Below are positions 16,777-24,238 of a stretch of DNA of 41,046 bases, piece by piece; the first letter of the stretch is position 1; the number at the start of each line of letters is the position of its first letter. The notes beneath the pieces were generated by a model. That model made no database searches and had not been told where the DNA came from. It saw only the letters and a program-made list of their open reading frames with translations. The DNA lies in the NCBI GenBank assembly GCA_036736205.1, contig DAINMX010000030.1, positions 1 to 41,046 on the forward strand. Reading direction: 5' to 3'. Source of the stretch: XYA12-FULL-58-9 sp001798605. Lineage in GTDB: Bacteria > Myxococcota > XYA12-FULL-58-9. Position numbers and translations under genes: made by a program.

Positions 16777-17621
16777 ACGCGTATCGCGATCACCCTGCGT
16801 ATCAGCAGAATACCCAGCGCCTCCAAAACCAAAACAACTCCGACGACAGCGTAGCCAAACCAGTGCTCCATCATCGGCCGAGTGAGATCGGGGCGTACCA
16901 TGTCAAAACCAAACCAAACCAAGACAGGCATGGCACCAATGATGTACCCCTGCAACTTTCCCTGTGCGGTCAACGAACGAATGCGGCCCTCCACTCGAAA
17001 TCGCTCACGAATCGTGATCGAAATCGTGTCGAGCATCTCCGCCATGTTGCCACCGAGCGATCGTGCCGTGTTGATCGCCGTCACCACCAACCGCAGGTCA
17101 TCAGAATTGACCCGGTGGGTCAGGTTTACCAGTGCCTCTTCAGTGCTCTTGCCCAGTCTCGTTTCGCGAACCGTGAGCGCAAATTCCTGCGACAAAGGCG
17201 GATTGGATGTGCGCGCCACCTCTTCCATCGCCTGGTAGAGTGTCATGCCGGCACGGAACGCCGACGCAATGCCCACCAAAGCGTCAACGAGTTGCTGCTC
17301 GAAAAGTTTGACACGGCGCTGGCGGTAAAAACGAACGAGCAGAGTCGGTGACGCCAAACCGAAAAGGATAAGAAGGACCGTAAACACTGGCCCCAACAAC
17401 AACAGCCCAACTGTCGCGCCAATGGCGGTGACCGCCAGGGTCAACACGATGAGCTGCTGCGGTCCCACAAAGAAGAACATCTCTGAGAGGTCGGTGATTT
17501 GTTGCGCCAAGTAGCGCTCTTCATAGCGTTCGTACGCACTGCGCAACACTGCAATAATCAACACCGTGAGAAAAAACACGGCACCAGCAGAAAAGAACAA
17601 TAGCAGAACGTCGAGGGTCAT
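16773..17621 (-). CDS. tadB: Tad pilus inner-membrane platform protein TadB
   Basis: The protein has 282 residues. It shows the GspF-type core of TadB, with the helix FEQQLVDALVGIASAFRAGM and the second motif ARSLGGNMAEMLDTI. Membrane segments lie at about 5-25, 55-95, 222-240 and 255-275. It pairs with TadC to make the inner-membrane base of the pilus or pseudopilus machine. It follows the cpaB gene by 18 bases and overlaps tadC by four bases. The TadB/TadC distinction rests on gene order and on the short N-terminal part, which is usual for these paired proteins. Confidence 0.93.
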   Translation of the reverse strand: MTLDVLLLFFSAGAVFFLTVLIIAVLRSAYERYEERYLAQQITDLSEMFFFVGPQQLIVLTLAVTAIGATVGLLLLGPVFTVLLILFGLASPTLLVRFYRQRRVKLFEQQLVDALVGIASAFRAGMTLYQAMEEVARTSNPPLSQEFALTVRETRLGKSTEEALVNLTHRVNSDDLRLVVTAINTARSLGGNMAEMLDTISITIRERFRVEGRIRSLTAQGKLQGYIIGAMPVLVWFGFDMVRPDLTRPMMEHWFGYAVVGVVLVLEALGILLIRRVIAIRV

Positions 17622-17639
17622 AGTTTCATCTCACCACCA

Positions 17640-18470
17640 TCACGGAACCGTTTCCATCTCAACCCGGTGACTACCGCGAATGACCTCCACCCGAAAGATC
17701 TTCGACTGCGTGCGTGAGATCGCCTTCGACCGCTCACCGGTGAGCAGGGTCTTCAAAGACGTGCGCGTGTCTTCGAAGTCACGAATGTCGTTGTCTTCGG
17801 GGTTGCGCAAGGACAAGTAGAGGGTGCCGAGATCTTGCGACAACACCAACATCTCCGCCGCCTCCGGCAACACATGAACTGTCACGGTGTTGTACGCTCG
17901 CTCCGTCTCCGAAAGCAGCCGCATGTTCGTCTGGCCGCCGATGCGACCGGTGGCAAGGATGACGACGTTCTGCAACATCGTCACCGACACCATCTCCTTG
18001 AGCTGTGGATCACGAAACACACCGATGATGTCGACATGATCACCCGGCTCCACCCAGTGATGCACCGAGCTCTCTGGACTCACCCGAATGGACACGGCGC
18101 GTCCCTTCTTCTGAACAGCGTCCGCCAGATGTTGATCCCCGGTCTTGGTGTGAATGTGCGAGTACAGCAGCGGATCGCCGGCCATGATGTCCATGGACAG
18201 TTTCTGACCACGAACAGGCAAACCCTGGTTGACCGCATCCACGGTGATCACCGACCCGGTGACATTCACCTTCGGCAACTTGATCACCGCGAGGTTGCTG
18301 CTCGTTAGCGTATCTCCCGACTTCATGTCTCGCTTGACCGACATCACCGACACCGGCTGCCACCGCGCCGAAATGCTATCGCGATTGGCTTTGTCGGTAA
18401 GAAAAAACACCACCGCAGCGAGAACGGCGAACACAGCCGCCAATATCAGTGGAACGCGTCCTTTGAGCAT
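17640..18470 (-). CDS. cpaB: Flp pilus assembly protein CpaB (RcpC)
   Basis: The protein has 276 residues. An N-terminal membrane anchor (about 6-24) is followed by a SAF domain (about 40-105, with RDMKSGDTLTSSNL) and the RcpC/CpaB core (GRAVSIRVSPES, then VEPGDHVDIIGVF). CpaB is periplasmic and works with the outer-membrane secretin of Tad pili. Here no secretin gene lies next to it, unlike most tad loci where rcpC and rcpA are adjacent. A GAGG site lies ahead of the ATG. It is 36 bases after the small pilin-like gene and 18 bases before tadB. Confidence 0.92.
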   Translation of the reverse strand: MLKGRVPLILAAVFAVLAAVVFFLTDKANRDSISARWQPVSVMSVKRDMKSGDTLTSSNLAVIKLPKVNVTGSVITVDAVNQGLPVRGQKLSMDIMAGDPLLYSHIHTKTGDQHLADAVQKKGRAVSIRVSPESSVHHWVEPGDHVDIIGVFRDPQLKEMVSVTMLQNVVILATGRIGGQTNMRLLSETERAYNTVTVHVLPEAAEMLVLSQDLGTLYLSLRNPEDNDIRDFEDTRTSLKTLLTGERSKAISRTQSKIFRVEVIRGSHRVEMETVP

Positions 18471-18506
18471 CTTACTTGCCTCTCAGCCTGCGTGCGAAAC
18501 CAGCCC

Positions 18507-18821
18507 CTACGGAACCGGCAATGAAATCACCGCGTGAAACGAATTGATATAGATGTCAAATACCTTGATGAACAAGAGAAAGATAGAAATATGCCCACTG
18601 CCATCTGGATCCATGGGCGCTCCCGCAGCATCGAGAAATGGGTTGGGCATCCACGGCGCAAAGAAGATGACAGCAAACAACAGGGTGATGATCGCATACT
18701 CGGTCATCGCCTGCCCACGCTCCCCCCGCGGCGTCTTCACTGCCACGCCCCCCCGCGGCGTCTTCACAGTAACGCCCCGCCGCCGACGACGAAGTCCATG
18801 TCGATGTTGACGGGGACACAT
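18507..18821 (-). CDS. Short Flp/TadE-like pilin with long basic leader
   Basis: The protein has 104 residues. The start ATG overlaps the TGA of the upstream gene (TGATG), which fixes the frame; a longer start upstream is unlikely. A very basic leader of about 36 residues ends in Gly, followed by QAMTEYAIITLLFAVIFFAP. This fits the class III prepilin rule G|xxxxEY, so the mature protein would begin at Gln and have about 68 residues. That is close to Flp pilin size, although the C-terminal hydrophobic segment (ISIFLLFIKVFDIYIN) is unusual for a pilin. The leader contains a duplicated 9-codon unit (VKTPRGG twice). It is either the major pilin of this Tad system or a small TadE-type pseudopilin. 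Confidence 0.8.
   Translation of the reverse strand: MCPRQHRHGLRRRRRGVTVKTPRGGVAVKTPRGERGQAMTEYAIITLLFAVIFFAPWMPNPFLDAAGAPMDPDGSGHISIFLLFIKVFDIYINSFHAVISLPVP
18726..18779. repeat. 27-bp tandem duplication in the pilin leader
   Basis: Two head-to-tail units (18726-18752 and 18753-18779) share their first 15 bases (CCGCGGCGTCTTCAC) exactly and most of the rest. The unit is nine codons and encodes V-x-V-K-T-P-R-G-G in the leader peptide, so the reading frame is preserved. Confidence 0.85.
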
Positions 18822-19681
18822 CACGGCTTCTCCTCCCCTGCCAGGCCCGACTCTTCGAGCCCCGACTCTTGGTGCCGCTCGCGCTCTTGCCAAGTGAGTG
18901 ACACCACAACCCGTGGCGGCTCCACACTGGTTTGCTGCAGCGACAAGATCACCTCGAGCCCGTCACTGGAATAGACGAGGCGTCCGGAAGCATTCGTCGC
19001 ACTCTGGTGAATCTCGCCGCGCCGCACAGCGCCGTAGAGCACCTCATCGTAGAAGTCGACAACCTCACCGACGTATCCATTGCAGCTCAAATACATCATC
19101 TCCGTAGCCACACCCATGTCCTTCGCACCGTTGTGGCTGATTACCGCACAATCGTTCGCCACCGGCAACTTCGGTTTCGCCGCGGGCGTATCGAGTGGCC
19201 GCACACTGGCAAGAATCGTGGTCTGTCCGCCGCCGCCACCGCCACCACCATGATCGTCACCATCACTGTTCCCGGGAACAGCCGCGATGGTGCGCATCCA
19301 TGGATCGTGAGCATCCATCGCCATAATCCACTCTTCCCCGCCGACGGTGTTGCGCTGGACTTGAAACCCCTGACTGGTCCACAGCCCCTCGTACCAATCA
19401 GCAACTTTCCACACGGGATCAGAAGTAACAGCGTAGGCCATCTCCCGGCTCACCCCATCCACATGAAGCCCTTTGCCCATGGGATAAAAAGACGAGTCGC
19501 GATAGAGCGGAATGACTTTGGACAACCGTTCAAAGCGTTGCAGCGACTCACCATAGGCCTGCGCCAACTCCCCACGGGCCACCAGCACACCCGCCACTGC
19601 AGCTCCAGCGATGCTGATGGCAAATGCCGTCGCGAAGGCGCGTCGTCTCCGAGACGAAATGGATGTCAGTGCGTCCAGCAC
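18821..19681 (-). CDS. Membrane-anchored protein of the Tad cluster, unknown function
   Basis: The protein has 286 residues. A basic start (SSRRRR) is followed by one hydrophobic segment (about residues 15-37), so the rest is probably periplasmic. Two similar blocks can be seen, VADWYEGLWTSQGF (about 93-106) and VVDFYDEVLYGAV (about 207-219). These suggest an internal duplication, separated by a run of eight glycines (GDDHGGGGGGGGQ). I chose the GTG at 19681 because GAGGAAGAGGAG lies just before it; the longer TTG start at 19705 lacks such a site. The gene overlaps the TadE-like gene upstream by 16 bases and the pilin gene downstream by one base. I do not recognise the family. Its position implies a part in the Tad machine, perhaps as a pseudopilin-associated subunit. 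Confidence 0.78.
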   Translation of the reverse strand: MLDALTSISSRRRRAFATAFAISIAGAAVAGVLVARGELAQAYGESLQRFERLSKVIPLYRDSSFYPMGKGLHVDGVSREMAYAVTSDPVWKVADWYEGLWTSQGFQVQRNTVGGEEWIMAMDAHDPWMRTIAAVPGNSDGDDHGGGGGGGGQTTILASVRPLDTPAAKPKLPVANDCAVISHNGAKDMGVATEMMYLSCNGYVGEVVDFYDEVLYGAVRRGEIHQSATNASGRLVYSSDGLEVILSLQQTSVEPPRVVVSLTWQERERHQESGLEESGLAGEEKP

Positions 19682-20940
19682 ATCCGCTCCTCTTCCTCCG
19701 GGCAACCCATGAAGTAGTCACCGCGTTCTATGAGGGCATCGAGGTATTTACTGTCATCGGGTCGTTCAGCATCGTGATACATCGGCATCGTCTCAAAACG
19801 ACGAACGGTTTCATTGGTGTCCTCAGGAGTACCACCGGTCTCCTCGAATATGTCGACTTGTCCCGCCGCCAGTTGTCCAGTCCCTTTTACATTGCGACTG
19901 TCTCGGAGCTCGCTGTTGGTATAGGGCCGCGAAAAAACATGAAGCTCCGGCCGTTGGGTGGGGATGCCTATGAATTCGTTCAGTCCAGCGGGTACATAGT
20001 CAAGCATACGAGCCACGTTGCCCAATGAGCTGAGGATTCCACCACCGGGAATTGCCTGAATCGGTTTGCCATTCGAGCTGATATTCTTGACCATGTTGGA
20101 GAAATGCATTTTCTCCCGTCGCGTTCGCCAATCATTCTCTGTTCTGATCCACCCAGGATTGGTCGACCACCCTTGATTGACCCGCCAAGAATCGGCGAGC
20201 AGGGTGTTGGACATGGTGCGGCCGGAGTCTTCGATCTGTTGTCCTACGGGCGTCCACTCACTCAAGCCGGCACCACGAATACCGCCGTGTTTTGCCATCT
20301 CCACACCGGCGCTCGCATCAACGGGGCGAACGGGGGGCAAGACCTGCACATTGGCGCGACCGGTCACTTGGCTCCTAAGGTTAAATCCAAACGTTCTGGC
20401 GGGGCCGGTTACCAATGAGTTGATATCGGCGCCAATGCCAAGTGCTGCCATGATGGACCCAATACTCGAGAAGGGGTCGGCAAGGGATGGATTCGCCCAG
20501 TCTGGAACAACCTGGGTGTTATCAGCGCGTAAATCCTGCATCGGCCGAGAGGTGTACTGTGCCGAAAGCGTTTTGCCCCAAGTGCGGGATGACCTGCGGT
20601 CGTTTGCACCGTCGAGATCGAAGTACACTTCCTCGAGCTCTTCGCCGATGGACTCGCGGGCGTCTTCAAACAAATCACGATGAGCGCTGGCGGTGATCCT
20701 CTCGGCACCGTAATTGGACAGAGGTCGGGTGGTAAATGCCCAGGTGGAATACCGGGCAACTTCTTGGGTTTTCAATCGCGCCACTCCCAGCTCGGTCAAA
20801 TACAGCGAGCCGTAGAGCAAAGCGACAAACAATGGCGCAGTAATGGCAAACTCGGTGAGTGCCGCACCCCGTTGGCGGCACGCAGCGCCACGATGTCTTT
20901 GTTTCTTCATAGCCTCGCCCATCAACATCGTCTCGCCCAT
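19666..20940 (-). CDS. TadE-like pseudopilin, large
   Basis: The protein has about 424 residues. Near the N-terminus a basic leader ends in Gly before AALTEFAITAPLFVALLYGS, the prepilin-peptidase pattern with Glu at +5 typical of TadE/TadF, followed by one membrane helix. The remaining 380 residues are soluble and without recognised motifs; canonical TadE proteins are much shorter, so this is an enlarged pseudopilin. Four ATG codons occur in the first twelve codons because an 18-bp unit is duplicated there. I list the first (20940), which overlaps the TGA of the upstream gene as TGATG; 20928, 20922 and 20910 are alternatives. It sits third in the operon, before the unknown anchored protein. 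Confidence 0.85.
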   Translation of the reverse strand: MGETMLMGEAMKKQRHRGAACRQRGAALTEFAITAPLFVALLYGSLYLTELGVARLKTQEVARYSTWAFTTRPLSNYGAERITASAHRDLFEDARESIGEELEEVYFDLDGANDRRSSRTWGKTLSAQYTSRPMQDLRADNTQVVPDWANPSLADPFSSIGSIMAALGIGADINSLVTGPARTFGFNLRSQVTGRANVQVLPPVRPVDASAGVEMAKHGGIRGAGLSEWTPVGQQIEDSGRTMSNTLLADSWRVNQGWSTNPGWIRTENDWRTRREKMHFSNMVKNISSNGKPIQAIPGGGILSSLGNVARMLDYVPAGLNEFIGIPTQRPELHVFSRPYTNSELRDSRNVKGTGQLAAGQVDIFEETGGTPEDTNETVRRFETMPMYHDAERPDDSKYLDALIERGDYFMGCPEEEERMCWTH

Positions 20941-20943
20941 CAA
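20908..20943. repeat. 18-bp tandem duplication of a translation start region
   Basis: Read on the minus strand, TTGATGGGCGAGACGATG is followed directly by TTGATGGGCGAGGCTATG, 16 of 18 bases identical. Each unit carries a GGCGAG site and two ATG codons in frame with the TadE-like gene, and the first contains the stop codon of the gene upstream. Confidence 0.88.
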
Positions 20944-22676
20944 TGCATAAACACGTTGTCAGCCACCATTTGAGACAACCACTCCGGCAACACAGAGCCG
21001 AGACGATCAATAACCACTCCCTTGGGTGCGAGCCGTGCCCCCCAAAAAGGATTGAAAAGATTAGGCGGCTCCCGCCAGGCTCCCGGTCGATGGTAATACA
21101 CCTGAGCTCGCGAAATGACGTTGAGGCCGTCGCCAAAACCACTGCCCATCATTCCGCCCTCGCCAATGTTGGCATCAAGCTTTGCTGTTTGGTTCTTGTG
21201 ACGCATCTCAAAGCTCAGATCGTTAACCCCAGATCCAGATCCGCCAAGAGCCATGGCGCTCGGCGGCTTGTTCAAAGAAATCCAAACGTCCGGTTGCCTG
21301 AAGTTCTTTTTCTCAGCTTGGATGGTCCGATGCCCCGGCTTGAACTTGATGTAGGGGGTGATGCCCCCTTTGAGGCCTAAGAAGCTCAAGAATGATTTCC
21401 AGGTGTGGTCGTCGTCTTCAGCCTCACAGGTGAAGCCTGCATGTTTTCCTGCACTCCTCGCACCGAGGAATGAAACTGTGGCGAACATCCTAAACGCGGC
21501 TTTGGGGGTGGTTTCACCGTAGTCTGTTGGTTTTTCGTAACGGCAATGCATGCTCTCCGCTTTGGTGGGCCCGGAAACGACGCTGGCAAAACCAAATCGA
21601 CGAATTCCGATCAGCAACTCCGGAATGTCTTTGGCCACGAGGTGGTCACCTGACGTCAAATCTGAAGTCTCCGGCCCACCATCGCCGGTGTACTCGAGAA
21701 TGGCCTGTAGCTCCTCTTCATTGGGGTTGCTGATAAGCTTGGTCGTCCCAATGTGCACATTGAGCTGGGTGGCAAACTCATTGAGCCCGTCCATGAATTT
21801 TTTGGTGAGTCCCCGGGAATTTCGCGAGGCAACAGCTTCGCCGAGCTTTGCCAGCTGGTTGGTGAAAGCCTCTGCTGGCAGTCGTGAAACAATGAAACGA
21901 TCGTTACCGGTAGAAGAGAACCGCGAGGCGTTGGCCAACTCTGCCACGATTCTCTTGTCTTCCGCAGGGGGGCCGGTGAGCCTGGCCGCGGATAAATCAA
22001 AAGAGTCAATGTAGGAGGCGGTGTTCACCAGATTGAGAATGGTCGATGCGGGCGTCACTTGCGCATCGGGGTCGTTGGCCTCGACAATCGTACGCCCACC
22101 GTCAAGGAGTTGCATCGAGGTGGCGGCCATCAACATAAAGGATTCAAGAAAAAGAAAGTAGTTCTCTGTAGTCTTCAGTTTGATGAAATTCTTGACTGTG
22201 GTCTCCATGCCAATGCCCTCGGTGTCGAGCAGGTAACCGATCACATCGCACATTGCCTCCAGGCCTCTGCCAATGCCCTCGATGATACCGCCCAGCGTCG
22301 CTGTCCAGGGGAGGATCTTCAGGAGCTTCGCTGTCTGAATCGCCAACTCTCCATTTACGCCCGCCATGCCATGCAGATGGGTGGCGTTCGAGAGCAACGA
22401 TTGTGCCTCCATCATCTGCACGTAATTGGCGATCTGCGCGCGATTGGCAAAAGCAATGAAGTTGAAGGTGCGGGCCTCGAGGGTAGCGAGGGAATAGGCC
22501 GTGGCGTCCGCTGCATTCTGCAGCTGGATTTTTTCGTAGACGGCGCGGGAGAGATTGTACGAAGTGTACATGCCGATCGATAGGATGAACACACCGACAA
22601 GGGCAAGGAGCATGGCTTGTCCCCTCGAGCGGCGCGGCTTCACCGACGGCCTCACTGCTGTGAACAAGCCCAACAT
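20940..22676 (-). CDS. TadG-like protein of the Tad cluster
   Basis: The protein has 578 residues. A basic leader (KPRRSRG) precedes QAMLLALVGVFILSIGMYTSYN, the single N-terminal membrane helix of TadG-type proteins. Unlike the neighbouring pilin-like proteins it has Leu instead of Glu at +5, which is common in TadG. The helix continues into NAADATAYSLATLEARTFNFIAFANRAQIANY, the region typical of putative Flp-assembly TadE/G-like proteins. The rest is a large soluble domain with four cysteines in its later half (around HCRYEKP and GFTCEAEDD), possibly disulphide-bonded in the periplasm. The ATG at 22676 lies four bases after the stop of the first TadE-like gene; longer starts would run inside that gene. 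Confidence 0.85.
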   Translation of the reverse strand: MLGLFTAVRPSVKPRRSRGQAMLLALVGVFILSIGMYTSYNLSRAVYEKIQLQNAADATAYSLATLEARTFNFIAFANRAQIANYVQMMEAQSLLSNATHLHGMAGVNGELAIQTAKLLKILPWTATLGGIIEGIGRGLEAMCDVIGYLLDTEGIGMETTVKNFIKLKTTENYFLFLESFMLMAATSMQLLDGGRTIVEANDPDAQVTPASTILNLVNTASYIDSFDLSAARLTGPPAEDKRIVAELANASRFSSTGNDRFIVSRLPAEAFTNQLAKLGEAVASRNSRGLTKKFMDGLNEFATQLNVHIGTTKLISNPNEEELQAILEYTGDGGPETSDLTSGDHLVAKDIPELLIGIRRFGFASVVSGPTKAESMHCRYEKPTDYGETTPKAAFRMFATVSFLGARSAGKHAGFTCEAEDDDHTWKSFLSFLGLKGGITPYIKFKPGHRTIQAEKKNFRQPDVWISLNKPPSAMALGGSGSGVNDLSFEMRHKNQTAKLDANIGEGGMMGSGFGDGLNVISRAQVYYHRPGAWREPPNLFNPFWGARLAPKGVVIDRLGSVLPEWLSQMVADNVFMH

Positions 22677-22680
22677 TGGG

Positions 22681-23667
22681 TCAAAAATCCTCGATCGTGA
22701 ACCAAACCGGCTCGCGGCGATTGCCCTCAAACATGTTTGACTGCATCTGCATTGCATACTGCGCATACAACGGGACGAAATAGAGACCGGTCTTTTCCCC
22801 TATCCACCTAAGAGTACGAATCTCCTTTTTCCATTGGGTGGTCGTGAAAAAGTCGTCGAGGGGCCCCTGACTCGACCCTTGCTGTACCGCTTCATCCACA
22901 TATTGCCCAGTGCCACCGCCGCGGGTGATGCGTCCGCGCCACTCTGCCCATTCGGTGACGTCAGATTCAATGCGGCGAGTGCCCAGAGACTGTTGCACAA
23001 ACCACAAATCGAAGATCAGCTTATTGATGATGGGCACCTTGAGTGGACACAAAACCCGCACCTCAACGGCAAGCCGACCCTCCCCGGGATTGTTTGAATG
23101 AAGCTCTTCAAAAAAGTCGACATCGTCGAAATCCATTCCTGCTCCATCGGGGTAAACGAGCACGGCCTTGTCATCGATGGTTTGGGATTGGGAACGTTGC
23201 TCTTGCTGCCAATCCCGAAGCTCCCGAAAAGCCTCACGAGTTGGACTGGTGACGTGCACCTCCACCAGGGAGATATCCTGAGCGATGCCACTGATCTCGA
23301 CTCCCAAGAGATCACCCGGCAAGCGCTCTAGGGTTCCGGCCAGTTGATCTATGGCGCTGGTGGCTGCCTCTATCGGTTTGACCTTGAGCCAGGCCTTGGC
23401 AAACTCCCGGGGTGTGTCCGTGCGAGCATATAAAGGTAGGGAGCCAATGACCGCGGCGTTTTGCATGACGCCCCAATCGCCATTGTTGACGATGCCGGCG
23501 CGGACAGCGTTGTAGGCTGCGTACTCTGTCATGATCCTGCCGTGTTGCAGCATCATGATTTGCAGGCCGCCGAGGACGAGGAAAATCATCACCGGCATGG
23601 TGATGGCGGTCTCGACCATGACTTGGCCAGTCTCGGATCGCCGCAGCCTAATGCGCTTGGTCGTCAT
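22681..23667 (-). CDS. TadE-like pseudopilin, first gene of the cluster
   Basis: The protein has 328 residues. The leader MTTKRIRLRRSETG precedes QVMVETAITMPVMIFLVLGG, a prepilin-peptidase site with Glu at +5 and one membrane helix, the TadE signature. The soluble part of about 290 residues is much larger than in classical TadE and has no recognised motif. The ATG at 23667 is preferred to the GTG at 23697 because the leader then has the usual length. No strong Shine-Dalgarno sequence is seen. It opens the minus-strand operon, 152 bases downstream of the small zinc-ribbon gene. Confidence 0.85.
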   Translation of the reverse strand: MTTKRIRLRRSETGQVMVETAITMPVMIFLVLGGLQIMMLQHGRIMTEYAAYNAVRAGIVNNGDWGVMQNAAVIGSLPLYARTDTPREFAKAWLKVKPIEAATSAIDQLAGTLERLPGDLLGVEISGIAQDISLVEVHVTSPTREAFRELRDWQQEQRSQSQTIDDKAVLVYPDGAGMDFDDVDFFEELHSNNPGEGRLAVEVRVLCPLKVPIINKLIFDLWFVQQSLGTRRIESDVTEWAEWRGRITRGGGTGQYVDEAVQQGSSQGPLDDFFTTTQWKKEIRTLRWIGEKTGLYFVPLYAQYAMQMQSNMFEGNRREPVWFTIEDF

Positions 23668-23776
23668 TGGGCGAAGTCTACTACCACAAGCCCCCACACG
23701 TCGATGTCGACACGCCCAAATTGCAGGTGGGACAACATCTTACATGAAAGATTCACGAAAGTTGGTTGCTCCAAAT

Positions 23777-23814
23777 TGATTCCAGATCTGCAATCTGATT
23801 CCGGATCTGCGATC
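23777..23814. repeat. Two 19-bp tandem repeats upstream of the Tad cluster
   Basis: TGATTCCAGATCTGCAATC (23777-23795) and TGATTCCGGATCTGCGATC (23796-23814) are head to tail and differ at two positions. A further short GATCAGC duplication runs into the stop codon of the zinc-ribbon gene. The block lies about 110 bases before the first Tad gene. Confidence 0.88.
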
Positions 23815-23819
23815 AGCGA

Positions 23820-23990
23820 TCAGCGGCCTTTGTACTCCATCATGTTTTGCATGGCCCCTTTGGCTTCGTCGTCTACCTCGGCCTCTCCCCGCCTTTCGTC
23901 AGCACATTCCTCACACAATCGCATGGTCTTGCCACCGACCTTCACCTTCTCCAGTTCATCCACTTCTTCACCGCAGTCTTGGCACTTCAT
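23820..23990 (-). CDS. Small zinc-ribbon protein
   Basis: The protein has 56 residues and two CxxC knuckles, CQDC (3-6) and CEEC (26-29), which would bind one zinc ion. A charged C-terminal tail (DERRGEAEVDDEAKG) ends in MMEYKGR. The start is fixed by GGAGGAAGC directly before the ATG, so the much longer open frame upstream is not coding. Small zinc-ribbon proteins of this layout are common but mostly uncharacterised; some bind nucleic acids. It lies divergently from the ABC importer and upstream of the Tad operon on the same strand, with 152 bases between. Confidence 0.8.
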   Translation of the reverse strand: MKCQDCGEEVDELEKVKVGGKTMRLCEECADERRGEAEVDDEAKGAMQNMMEYKGR

Positions 23991-24238
23991 TGCTTCCTCC
24001 GTGTTCACTGCTCGGTTGCGATGACGATTTGAGCAGAAAAACCGAGATTCGGCCAGACTCTTTTTGCAACTGCCCGAGCATCCGAGCATGGCGGGCGACC
24101 GGCGTTGGGCCGGGCCGCTACTTGTAGGACGAAACCAGGAAGCGCTCTCCCCCGTCGAACTTGATCGTAGCCAGGGTGTTGCTCGTGATTGCGACGGCGC
24201 TTGCACCATCATTCCCGGGAGAATAGGCTGCGAGCTGC

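Noticed and set aside
18932..19717. Plus-strand frame of 261 codons over the unknown Tad-cluster gene
   Set aside because: The minus-strand frame has a ribosome site, a membrane anchor and tight overlaps with its neighbours; the plus frame has none of these.
23991..24212. N-terminal extension of the zinc-ribbon gene
   Set aside because: GGAGGAAGC sits directly before the ATG at 23990, and the extension is Arg/Ser-rich without any domain look.
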